This document shows, piece by piece, positions 1-8,245 of a stretch of 41,389 nt of DNA. The first letter of the stretch is position 1. Every line of letters begins with the position of its first letter. A model generated the notes under the pieces. The model searched no databases and was not told the DNA's origin. It worked only from the letters and a program-made list of their open reading frames with translations. This DNA comes from Sedimentisphaerales bacterium (GTDB lineage Bacteria > Planctomycetota > Phycisphaerae > Sedimentisphaerales > SM23-30). The position numbers and the translations under genes are program-made. The stretch lies in contig JANQJS010000017.1 of NCBI GenBank assembly GCA_028281535.1, positions 1-41,389 on the forward strand. Direction: 5' to 3'.

Positions 1-65
1 ATAGCCAACGAGAGCGTTAGCAAACAGAAAAAGATGGTTTTCCCAACTTGTTTGATAGTTTTCAT
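1..65 (-). CDS. N-terminus of an exported protein (partial, runs off the left edge)
   Basis: Read on the minus strand from an ATG at 65, the frame stays open to the edge and gives MKTIKQVGKTIFFCLLTLSLA, with a charged start, a hydrophobic core and a small residue at the end. This is a classic signal peptide. An AAGGAA Shine-Dalgarno sequence lies about nine bases upstream of the ATG. Nothing can be said about the mature protein because it lies outside the window. It follows the 502-5811 gene on the same strand but a strong hairpin lies between them, so it is probably transcribed on its own. Confidence 0.6.
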   Translation of the reverse strand, partial: MKTIKQVGKTIFFCLLTLSLA

Positions 66-404
66 TGTATGTGTTCCTTATTTTTCTAAATTTATGAACC
101 CGACTGGCTGGAAAAATAGACTACCGCCCTTTACAAACGTTTGATCAGAATCTAATCCTGGACCCCATTTATCTCAACCGATCTGCGCGTACATTTCGCA
201 CTGCCATTGTGTTAATTTTTTCCAAACACTCAACCCACAAACACCTGGTGCAAAAGCCTAGCATTTATTTCTTGCTAATGAACCCAAATTATTCGTGAGG
301 TATTGACCATTATCCCTAAACGATGTATCTCTTCCTAAATGATATCAAAACGCCACGGTAAGGCAAATGAAAAATGGTGTTTTTTTCTCCCGTTCTAATA
401 AATA
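66..404. other. Intergenic stretch without a gene
   Basis: AT-rich DNA between the partial gene at the left edge and the hairpin at 405-443. Reading frames are short and have no Shine-Dalgarno sequence. It should hold the promoter of the minus-strand gene that starts at 65, but no box pair could be fixed with confidence. Confidence 0.5.
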
Positions 405-443
405 AAGAGAATAAGGCCGCAATGGAGTCGGCCTTATTCTCTT
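405..443 (-). terminator. Long perfect hairpin downstream of the 502-5811 gene
   Basis: A perfect 15-base-pair stem (405-419 with 429-443, arm AAGAGAATAAGGCCG) closes a nine-base loop. It lies about 60 bases past the stop codon of the giant minus-strand gene. On that strand the stem is followed by TATTTATTAG, which is only moderately U-rich, so termination efficiency is uncertain, but position and stem strength fit an intrinsic terminator. Confidence 0.65.
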
Positions 444-501
444 GTGATTTACACATTCAAATCATTAAGGTATTAATGACTTTTGTTACTTTACCCAATG
501 G

Positions 502-3500
502 TTATGGTCCACATCGTTTTTTATTCCAGGAACCATGACAGCCGTCTGCGGCACCCGGTCTGCAAGGATTGGTAATACTTACACAATTCGGGCCCATTGG
601 ATTGCCGACACAATCAACGCTTGTCGCACAGGTTCCATATTTGTCCCACAATTCTTGAATATATGATCCGCCACTGATGGATCCTTCCAGTTTATCTGTG
701 CCATAACCAGGACTATCTTGAGCAAACCATCGATCCATAAAGACAAATAGCGGTTCATAATCCCACCATGTTCGACCTGTGACGCCAGCGTTGTCTGTCA
801 TTAACATGGCGACCAGTGTATAACCACTCCAGGTTTTTACTGTGCAGCAATCACGATACACGCCACAACCATCTAATAGATAATCAGGTTTGTCGCGAAC
901 ATCTTTCGCTCCGCTATTGCCAGTACACGTTGGAGGTTCGTAAGGTGAATTATAAATATCAGGTTTACCGAATAGAGCTAATCCATTGTTACCCCAATAG
1001 GTGTGGTCATCTTCGCCAAAATTAAGCCCATTCGCTGGCACTTCAGCATACGTATCTATGTCTTTCATACCATTATGATCCAGCAACATACCGGCAAAAA
1101 TGATGGGCCATTTTCTACCATTCATATGTCCGCCATCAGCGGCCCAATTACCTCCGTTAATCGCAACATGATAGGTATCAATTCCGAATTGGAGGAAATT
1201 AATGAGCAATTCATTTTTCTCAGATTGCGTAAAGTCTAATGACAACAATACGGCGGCATTACTGATAAATGTCCCTATTTCTCGGCCATAGTTGGGCATG
1301 TTTTTCACAGGATGCATTAATCGGCCTGAAGCAGCTCCTTTATGATCCAACCATACATATTTAAAGTGATCAGCGACATTATCCAGATCTGCCACTGTCG
1401 GCATATTTGGAATCGTTAAAGAAAGTAATAAATTTTTATTTAGATCAGATTCGCGATAAATCGGCTTACTCGATCCAGAATATGGTGGTCTGAAAGCATC
1501 GATTGGTGGGGCCTGATCTAAAACAGTTAAAACAGCAGCCGAATGTATTTTAGTGTGCGACGCCTTGACGCAAATACCTGCGACATCCCTTATACGAGGG
1601 CCATCAGAATCTGGTGTGCAGTCATAATCACCACTTGCTACGCTTTTTGCTGTAACCAAAGATTGATTTGCGAGAAGTTCTCCAGGCGTTGCTACAGAAT
1701 AGTTAAATCTTAAGCCAGATTGATAACCTGAAACACCATTATCATAGCCTTGATTAGATCCACCCAATGGATTAATCATAGATCCATTCTTATTGCTGGA
1801 GATATCAAGAGCAACACCACCATGGGTGATTTCAATGATTTTGACTTTATTTGTCGTAGCGTCTGTTAGAACATACCAATCGCCAGTTACGAATTGGCCA
1901 ACATAATAATAATTATCAAAATGCCAGGTGAAACCATTGTGAGTCACACTGTTGACATAGTTATCATCACAAATATTATCATTATCCACATCAGGACAAC
2001 ATGCACCCTCAAAACAAATGAAGCCCGTTCCACATGAGGCTCCCACATCAGGGGTTCCTGTTTGAGGGCAGGTATTCACGATACCATCACAAATTTCAGT
2101 CGCACCCGGGTAGACGGTATTATTATTGTCATCACAGTCCGTACCACCCGCAACAATGGCATCGTAGGTGTCGCCATCAACATCGGTTAAATCAGAACCA
2201 TTGCAGTCTTCATCAATTCCATTGTAAGGAATCTCAGTTGCGCCTGGGTAGATGGTTGCATTGTTATCGTCACAATCATCGTTGGTAGCTGCATAACCAG
2301 CTGGTAAGCTATTTCCAGAACAAATATTATTCACGATTGAACCGGCGCCATAGCCATCACCATCACTATCAACATAGCCAGATAGGTTTTGCCAGATGGC
2401 AGGGTTGTTGTCATCGCAGTCAGGTCCTAAGCAACTGGCACCAATGCCATAACCATCACCATCAAGATCATTCTCACAAGGATTAATGCCTTGATTATAG
2501 ATGGTGAGTACGTCTTGTGCACTTAAAGCACGACTGTAGACCCTTGGGTCATCGACGTGACCTTTAATGCCTCGTGTGGTTGAGTTATTGTGCTCACCAA
2601 AGGTTAAAGGTTGGCCGCTATTTTGCAGCGTTCCGGTGATGGGCGAAGAATTATCAGCGACACCATTAATGTATATTTGTGCCGTTGAACCATCCCAGAC
2701 ACCTACAACATGCGTCCATTCATTCATGGTTAATTTTGAAGAGCTATAGGGTTGAGAACCTGATCCTGTATTGACTCTAAATTGAAGCTTTTCATCATTA
2801 GCTCCAGACCCTACATGCACCAAGGCGTAATCATCGCCAGTACCGGTATCGCCTTTACTGATAATTCGACCCCAACCACTTTCAGGTTCATCCGTTGGCT
2901 TGAACCAGGCGGATAACGTAAACTCCGTAAACTGTTCTAAATCAGAGTGACTCGGAACGGTAACTGTTTTGCTGCCATCGAAATTAAATCCATTTACAAT
3001 TTGACCCGTTGTAGAGGTTGGACAGCTACTGCATGACCCATTATGGCCATGACCTGTGGCATCCACAGCGATGGTAATTGGATCACTTTCATCGAAACGC
3101 CAATGGGCAATCAATGTTGGATCTTCTGTTCGAAAACTCCAAACATTGCCTGGCAAGACGCTGCAATTCGCCCCATTAAGGGCGCCATGATTATTCGCAA
3201 TGGATTCTCGTGTATGACCATCTAGCGTCCAATGCACGATAGGATTAGTTGGCGGCGATCCAGCATAGATATTTTGAACATCCGTCAATGACAAATTCGT
3301 ATTATAAATCCGCACATCATCAATCGATCCTTGGAAATACTCAGAATCTTCTGCGTTATAAGCACCGATAGTTAGTTCAGACGTCGCGGCCGTATCAAAA
3401 TTGCCAATGCCAGTCGTTGATTCCGATCTATCAAGTACATTATCAATATAAAGATGCATTTGCTCTGTGGCAGGATCATAAACACCCGTTAGCAAATACC

Positions 3501-5811
3501 ACCTATTCAAACTCAGCTGTTGAAGAGAATCATGTTTTTTATTTCCGACTCTAAAATGAAATCTTGATGTTCCTGTGACCCACATACCAAACCAATTCGA
3601 TCCACCACGATCGTATTCCATAATGGTGTTCCAAATTCCTGGTGTATTGCCGACATAGACCCAAGAAGAAACAGAAAATGCATTTGGAGCGAATGCTAAT
3701 TCGCTGACACTATCGATCTTCATATAATCATCAACACCATCAAATTGCAAAGCGCCACCTATTTTACCACCCGGGCCTGCATCGGTTAACAGCGAATTGG
3801 TGGTCCCATTGATTAACATCCCATCATTGTTATTGGCAGTTTGATCTTCTACAACATTGGCTGTTAATGTTTCAAAATTCCAATGGCCGGCTAATTGAGC
3901 ATTGGTGATGGGATTTTCACCTTTAAATAATTGTAATGCTAATTGATCTGCATCTGCTGTGCTATAATCGGCGGGCGTTACATAGTCATAAATTCGAAGA
4001 TCATCAATCAAACCATTAAAATGTTTGAGAGCTCCATTAAAATCTTCAAGACCGACCTTGGTCGAAGCTGAACCATACCCAACAGATGAGGTTGAAAATC
4101 CACTATAGGTGGCCTCAACATCCTTGACACCATTGATATACATCTCCATGGTTAAATCGTCTTTATAAACAAAGGCGACATGATTCCAGTTATTGGATTT
4201 TAATTCAATCGTACTGTGCAATGATTTTCGATAGTCATGATCATATCCCTGGCCATCGCCATAACTCATTGCAATCGTGGCCGGATCGACCGCCTGAGTG
4301 ATCCATAATCCAGTCCAGCTGGCAATGGTTGTGTCTTTACCAAAGGTCATAATATCTTGCTTTTCATTTAGCGTTTCATCGAAAAAGACCCAGGCAGAAA
4401 TCATCACCGGAAATGTGGGTTGCAGCGGGCAACTAGAACAGCTGCCGAAATCAACATAATTATTAGACCCATTCAAAGAAACAGCATTACTGACAGAAGT
4501 CGTTGCCCATGTAGGTACGAATTGTTTAGTCTCATCGATAGCCCAATAGTATGTTTGTTCTTGTGAAAGTGTTCCTGGGTCAAATGTGGTTGATAATTGA
4601 TTACCTTGGAATGCACTGACAGCTCTTTGCTGAACATCTGTTTGATTTGAGCTTAAATAAACATCATGCGAGGCGGTTGTATTTTGTGACACCCAACTGA
4701 CATCCACATTCAAGTCTTGAGTGGTAGGCGTCATCGGATCAAAATCAGCTGGCGAAGGATTGCTTGCCTGTTCTGTCACACAATAATCAGCTGGAATCAC
4801 ACGACTAACAATGTTATGTCCATTCGAACTATCAAACTGCAATATGTATAAAAATCCATCAAATGGATTAAACTCTACGTACCTTATACCAGGCTCTGGC
4901 AGATCAGCACTTCTAACAATTTCTTCAACTGAAAAATCTGGATTAATTCGCCAAATAGCTCTTTTAGCCCCTGGCACAATGCTTGAGCCATATAAAGCAC
5001 CACCAAAATATTGTTGTGTGGTATCATCAAAATCAAAATAGATCAAAGGTTTACTCGCAGGCGTTGTTAAGTTAACTTTTGTTCTTACACCCGATGGGGT
5101 AATGGTATGCAATCCGCCATTATCATACGTCCAGTCTTCAAATCCCAAAAACATCAAATTGTTGTAAGCACCACTTGGATCGATTTCTAATTCAAAGGCA
5201 CCAATGTGAGATGGTAAATTGACTAAAATAGATTTTGTGCCAGACGTATCGAATCCCATGATGCGATCTGTGCCGCGAGAACCGACATACATATCATTAC
5301 CGAAAGTGCCATTCGCATCGAAAGCTAGAGCATGAGGTCCTTCATAAATATAACTCGTTACAGGTGTTTTTACCCCAGTAATGACATCCAGTTTATAAAC
5401 CTTTCTTGCATTGGTGTTTCCATTGGGACCGCCATCAACAAAATAAATAAAGTTTCCAAATGGCGTACCGCCACCCCACTCTATGTCGTCTGGAGCAAAC
5501 AATCCTGTGGCAATTTTTGTTTCGGTGGTTGTTGCAATATCACCCCCTGCTGCAACATCAGCCCGGGTAATTTGAATAATATAGCCATCTTGAACGCTTG
5601 AAGATGTACCATTTTGTGAAAAATACATGGCGCCATCTGTATCAAACGCAAATCCCCAGGGCATAATACCATTCGTATCATCAAGATACGTATGATAGTG
5701 CTCGACTTTGTATCTTGGATCTACGGATTTTAAAACAGCCTGTGCAGATTGTGATAATCCCAATATTGAAAATGCAAACAAGATCATGAACCATGTTTTA
5801 TAATTCATCAT
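502..5811 (-). CDS. Giant secreted protein: beta-propeller, three LamG domains, MopE-like repeats, unknown C-terminal domain
   Basis: About 1769 residues. A signal peptide ending in SAQA opens the protein (first ~25 residues). Then come an NHL/SMP-30-like beta-propeller (~30-340), a short FN3-like segment (~350-430), three LamG/concanavalin-like folds (~440-610, 680-850, 900-1105), three MopE-type motifs with the DCDDNN core (~1110-1250), a short cysteine-rich link, and ~480 C-terminal residues I do not recognise. LamG folds commonly bind glycans, and the DCDDNN motifs are a putative metal-binding repeat. The role is inferred to be cell-surface or extracellular glycan binding. The start was set at 5811 because GGAGGG lies just upstream (5816-5821) and a signal peptide follows; 5808 is equally possible. 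The frame is open back to 5973, and an ATG at 5952 also has an AAAGGA upstream, so a longer basic N-terminus cannot be excluded. Confidence 0.85.
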   Translation of the reverse strand: MMNYKTWFMILFAFSILGLSQSAQAVLKSVDPRYKVEHYHTYLDDTNGIMPWGFAFDTDGAMYFSQNGTSSSVQDGYIIQITRADVAAGGDIATTTETKIATGLFAPDDIEWGGGTPFGNFIYFVDGGPNGNTNARKVYKLDVITGVKTPVTSYIYEGPHALAFDANGTFGNDMYVGSRGTDRIMGFDTSGTKSILVNLPSHIGAFELEIDPSGAYNNLMFLGFEDWTYDNGGLHTITPSGVRTKVNLTTPASKPLIYFDFDDTTQQYFGGALYGSSIVPGAKRAIWRINPDFSVEEIVRSADLPEPGIRYVEFNPFDGFLYILQFDSSNGHNIVSRVIPADYCVTEQASNPSPADFDPMTPTTQDLNVDVSWVSQNTTASHDVYLSSNQTDVQQRAVSAFQGNQLSTTFDPGTLSQEQTYYWAIDETKQFVPTWATTSVSNAVSLNGSNNYVDFGSCSSCPLQPTFPVMISAWVFFDETLNEKQDIMTFGKDTTIASWTGLWITQAVDPATIAMSYGDGQGYDHDYRKSLHSTIELKSNNWNHVAFVYKDDLTMEMYINGVKDVEATYSGFSTSSVGYGSASTKVGLEDFNGALKHFNGLIDDLRIYDYVTPADYSTADADQLALQLFKGENPITNAQLAGHWNFETLTANVVEDQTANNNDGMLINGTTNSLLTDAGPGGKIGGALQFDGVDDYMKIDSVSELAFAPNAFSVSSWVYVGNTPGIWNTIMEYDRGGSNWFGMWVTGTSRFHFRVGNKKHDSLQQLSLNRWYLLTGVYDPATEQMHLYIDNVLDRSESTTGIGNFDTAATSELTIGAYNAEDSEYFQGSIDDVRIYNTNLSLTDVQNIYAGSPPTNPIVHWTLDGHTRESIANNHGALNGANCSVLPGNVWSFRTEDPTLIAHWRFDESDPITIAVDATGHGHNGSCSSCPTSTTGQIVNGFNFDGSKTVTVPSHSDLEQFTEFTLSAWFKPTDEPESGWGRIISKGDTGTGDDYALVHVGSGANDEKLQFRVNTGSGSQPYSSSKLTMNEWTHVVGVWDGSTAQIYINGVADNSSPITGTLQNSGQPLTFGEHNNSTTRGIKGHVDDPRVYSRALSAQDVLTIYNQGINPCENDLDGDGYGIGASCLGPDCDDNNPAIWQNLSGYVDSDGDGYGAGSIVNNICSGNSLPAGYAATNDDCDDNNATIYPGATEIPYNGIDEDCNGSDLTDVDGDTYDAIVAGGTDCDDNNNTVYPGATEICDGIVNTCPQTGTPDVGASCGTGFICFEGACCPDVDNDNICDDNYVNSVTHNGFTWHFDNYYYVGQFVTGDWYVLTDATTNKVKIIEITHGGVALDISSNKNGSMINPLGGSNQGYDNGVSGYQSGLRFNYSVATPGELLANQSLVTAKSVASGDYDCTPDSDGPRIRDVAGICVKASHTKIHSAAVLTVLDQAPPIDAFRPPYSGSSKPIYRESDLNKNLLLSLTIPNMPTVADLDNVADHFKYVWLDHKGAASGRLMHPVKNMPNYGREIGTFISNAAVLLSLDFTQSEKNELLINFLQFGIDTYHVAINGGNWAADGGHMNGRKWPIIFAGMLLDHNGMKDIDTYAEVPANGLNFGEDDHTYWGNNGLALFGKPDIYNSPYEPPTCTGNSGAKDVRDKPDYLLDGCGVYRDCCTVKTWSGYTLVAMLMTDNAGVTGRTWWDYEPLFVFMDRWFAQDSPGYGTDKLEGSISGGSYIQELWDKYGTCATSVDCVGNPMGPNCVSITNPCRPGAADGCHGSWNKKRCGP

Positions 5812-6006
5812 TATACCCTCCAAATTCATTTGATTAACATAATACGAACGATCTTTTTTTCTAGAAATCAACTTTTTTGCCTCCCTCCTTTTCCTTATTT
5901 TTTTGTCGGTGTCATTTATTAAATTGCTTCTAATGTTGTTTACCCTAACCATAATAAAATCCTTTCGTTTCATGATAAAACATTAACTTATTTTCACTCT
6001 TCTCAG

Positions 6007-6041
6007 GCACGAACGATACTATTTTCCATTATCATACGTGC
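6007..6041. repeat. Nested inverted repeat upstream of the LamG giant gene
   Basis: GCACG at 6007-6011 pairs with CGTGC at 6037-6041, and inside it GATA at 6015-6018 pairs with TATC at 6030-6033, separated by a symmetric three-base interior loop. It lies about 200 bases upstream of the 5811 start, where an operator or a leader hairpin could sit. Its function is unknown. Confidence 0.35.
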
Positions 6042-6511
6042 AATACCCCAAGCGTATTGCTCATATTGAGTTAGTTAATATTTCCCTGATGCGCATATCC
6101 CGAACGTTCACGTCGAATTGTCTTCACACACACACTAAATTAAATTGCAACTCAACCATGAACAATATATGCTCTAGTGATGAACCCTATGTAATCCCTA
6201 TGCATAAACAACTAGTTTAGTTGGCGCCAACATTGTTTAAATATCCCTACAAATCATGACCAATGATTTATTCAATACCGACGTCTCAACTATCTATATA
6301 TGCCGTTTCTTACTAAATTTCAAATAGATTTTGAAGAGATTTAAATTTTTTATTTGTAAAGATCTTTTTTGAAGACAGGCTCACCTAAGTTAAACTCAGT
6401 ACGAATATTATGGATCAGGAATTTTAATTAATAGACAAGACTAGTGATGATTTAGAGAGACTGCGAATATCAGATTAAAAATATATTATGTAATATCGGC
6501 TTGCCTTAGTA

Positions 6512-6560
6512 TGCATTTTCGGCCAAAGGCTAACCGGGATTTGGCAGCATGAGAAATGCA
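6512..6560. repeat. Nested stem element, possible structured RNA
   Basis: An outer stem TGCATTT (6512-6518) pairs with AAATGCA (6554-6560), and an inner stem GCCAAA (6522-6527) pairs with TTTGGC (6540-6545) around the twelve-base loop GGCTAACCGGGA. The surrounding bases are more GC-rich than the rest of the spacer. I could not match it to a known riboswitch or small RNA class. It lies past the terminator of the 6677-8140 gene, so it is not simply that gene's terminator. Confidence 0.3.
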
Positions 6561-6590
6561 AACGGTAAGTGCTCTGCGTGATGTAAAAAT

Positions 6591-6622
6591 TAAGCGTGGC
6601 AGGAAGATACCCACCACGCTTA
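6591..6622 (-). terminator. Intrinsic terminator of the 6677-8140 gene
   Basis: A perfect nine-base-pair stem (TAAGCGTGG, 6591-6599, with 6614-6622) and a 14-base loop. Read on the minus strand the stem is followed directly by ATTTTTACAT, a U-run as expected for intrinsic termination. It begins about 55 bases past the stop codon. Confidence 0.7.
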
Positions 6623-6676
6623 AACGTTATCAATAAATTATTCAAGATTTATTCAGATCATTATTTTCTAGAGAAT

Positions 6677-8140
6677 CTATTCTTCCTCTTCAACGGCTGA
6701 GCAGTTACCCCCTTCAGGGTCAGTGCAATTGAGCCATTGTTCAACAAATATAGAAAAGTCTACCGTATCAACATTGCAATTACCATTAAAGTCCATCGGA
6801 TTAAATTCAGACGCTTCGCATTCATCTTCAGTAATCAATACCAAAACCGCTTCAGGAGGATCAGTAAAGGATGAATCACCCGATAAAATTAATCCTGTCA
6901 GTGCGGTGGTCTCTGTAATGGCACCGACGCCGGCTTCTTCTCCGTGGAACTCCTCATCCTGAACAACCGTTAACGTAACGGTTTGCGGTGTCGTCCAGTT
7001 TGAGTTATCAAATGTCACCGTATTAGGATCTGCTGTGAATAATGGATCACCTTCAAATCCATCGTTAATGTCGACAACAACAGCCCCAGAGGGAGATTTA
7101 TTAACAGAATATACCAAGGTTGCGGTATTAGATTCTAATTCAACCAGTTCAGGTTCACCACCAACAAAAATACAACCCGTATTATTGTCAATAACATCCA
7201 CAGTCAATGGGCAAGAGACACCACCTTCATAAGCAGAATCACTCGATGTTACACTGGCCTGCAGTACGATAGACTCCACACAGTCTTCAAAATTCGTATC
7301 GTCACTAGCAGCAATTGTTACCGTTTGAGGGTCAGCCCAAGTTGCACCTGAAAAAGTCAGTATCGCAGAAGTACCACCATCAATCGTAATGTCGGTTAGA
7401 CCAGCGTCACCTAATGTAACGATGACGCTACCTGTTGGAGCAGCACCTGAAAGCGAGAGTGCCAGGGTATCAGAATTTGCACTGGCACTTTCTGTCAACT
7501 CAAGGCTAGATTTATCCAAAGAGACAACCGCTGACTGACCTGGAGCACAGCCATGTTGGATATCGATAATAATTTCATCCACACAAACACCTGCAGCTTC
7601 CATAAAGACCTGAACATCATCGCATAATGATAAATCGCCTTCATCGAAAATAACTTCGGCACCATAGGTAAAAAAACCATCGCCATGATCGACAGGCTCA
7701 CCCACAAGCTCCAGCCCTTCGAAGCCGCCGCAAAAGGTTTCAATTTCAGGAAAGACTCCCGTTGCCAACTCAATGCCCATAAATGGGAATTCTTCTAAAG
7801 CAAGGGTTACTTGTACACGGACGAGAACCGCTTCATCAGCTCCAGCCAGATTTGTGGTTAGGATGCGCCCAAAGTCAAACGCAACAATACCTGTTCGAGT
7901 GTCAACACACAATTCTTCACCGAAAGGCTCTCCTTCAGAAATACTGGTTACTGAACCTGAGTCAGGTCCTGTAACACTTGAAGGAGATGTGGTACCAACT
8001 TCAGCGGTATCAAAATTATAGATCACACTCACGGAACCTGGTAAACCTCGCCATGAGGGAGCAAAATCATCATTTGCATATAGGGTGTGAGCAGACATGG
8101 TCCATGCTAACCCTAATACAATCATTATTATTTTTTTCAT
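6677..8140 (-). CDS. Secreted Calx-beta-like protein with dockerin-like C-terminal tail
   Basis: 487 residues. A signal peptide (MKKIIMIVLGLAWTMSAHTL then YA) leads into an N-terminal beta-rich domain (~25-210), then two Calx-beta-like or Ig-like repeats (~215-325 and ~330-440), each with the pattern DPQTVTI or TPQTVTL near the end of a strand, and a tail at ~445-480 containing DFNGNCNVDTVDFSIFVEQW, a dockerin-type I calcium-loop motif flanked by cysteines. The protein ends in acidic residues. Such tails are frequent on exported proteins of Phycisphaerae-type planctomycetes; their partner is not known. The start at 8140 has GGAG seven to eight bases upstream. It is a paralogue of the next gene upstream (8246-9841), from which it has its own leader. 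A role at the cell surface is inferred; no enzyme motif is visible. Confidence 0.85.
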   Translation of the reverse strand: MKKIIMIVLGLAWTMSAHTLYANDDFAPSWRGLPGSVSVIYNFDTAEVGTTSPSSVTGPDSGSVTSISEGEPFGEELCVDTRTGIVAFDFGRILTTNLAGADEAVLVRVQVTLALEEFPFMGIELATGVFPEIETFCGGFEGLELVGEPVDHGDGFFTYGAEVIFDEGDLSLCDDVQVFMEAAGVCVDEIIIDIQHGCAPGQSAVVSLDKSSLELTESASANSDTLALSLSGAAPTGSVIVTLGDAGLTDITIDGGTSAILTFSGATWADPQTVTIAASDDTNFEDCVESIVLQASVTSSDSAYEGGVSCPLTVDVIDNNTGCIFVGGEPELVELESNTATLVYSVNKSPSGAVVVDINDGFEGDPLFTADPNTVTFDNSNWTTPQTVTLTVVQDEEFHGEEAGVGAITETTALTGLILSGDSSFTDPPEAVLVLITEDECEASEFNPMDFNGNCNVDTVDFSIFVEQWLNCTDPEGGNCSAVEEEE

Positions 8141-8199
8141 ATCAAATTCTCCATTCACCTGTAGAAATAGTTTCTCACCACTCACTGATCCGTTACAGG
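8141..8199 (-). promoter_or_regulatory. 5' leader hairpin shared with the paralogous gene
   Basis: On the transcript strand CCTGTA (8194-8199) can pair with TACAGG (8158-8163) across a 30-base interior that contains GTGAGTGG and GAGAAA, and the Shine-Dalgarno GGAGAA follows a few bases later. The same order of elements precedes the start of 8246-9841. Shared sequence between paralogues could be simple descent; a regulatory role is inference. Confidence 0.4.
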
Positions 8200-8245
8200 G
8201 ACCGAATCAATTTGAGAATATGTTATTATTAAATGATTATTAAAC

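Larger units (their letters stand above)
5812..6590. other. Long intergenic region with two hairpin elements
   Basis: About 780 AT-rich bases upstream of the giant LamG gene. No convincing protein-coding frame was found; the longest plus-strand frame (6038-6220) has no Shine-Dalgarno sequence and no recognisable content. Two structured elements stand out and are listed separately: a nested inverted repeat at 6007-6041 and another at 6512-6560. Confidence 0.5.

Noticed and set aside
6038..6220. A 60-residue plus-strand reading frame in the long spacer
   Set aside because: No ribosome site, no recognisable motif, and histidine- and threonine-rich content typical of chance frames in AT-rich DNA.
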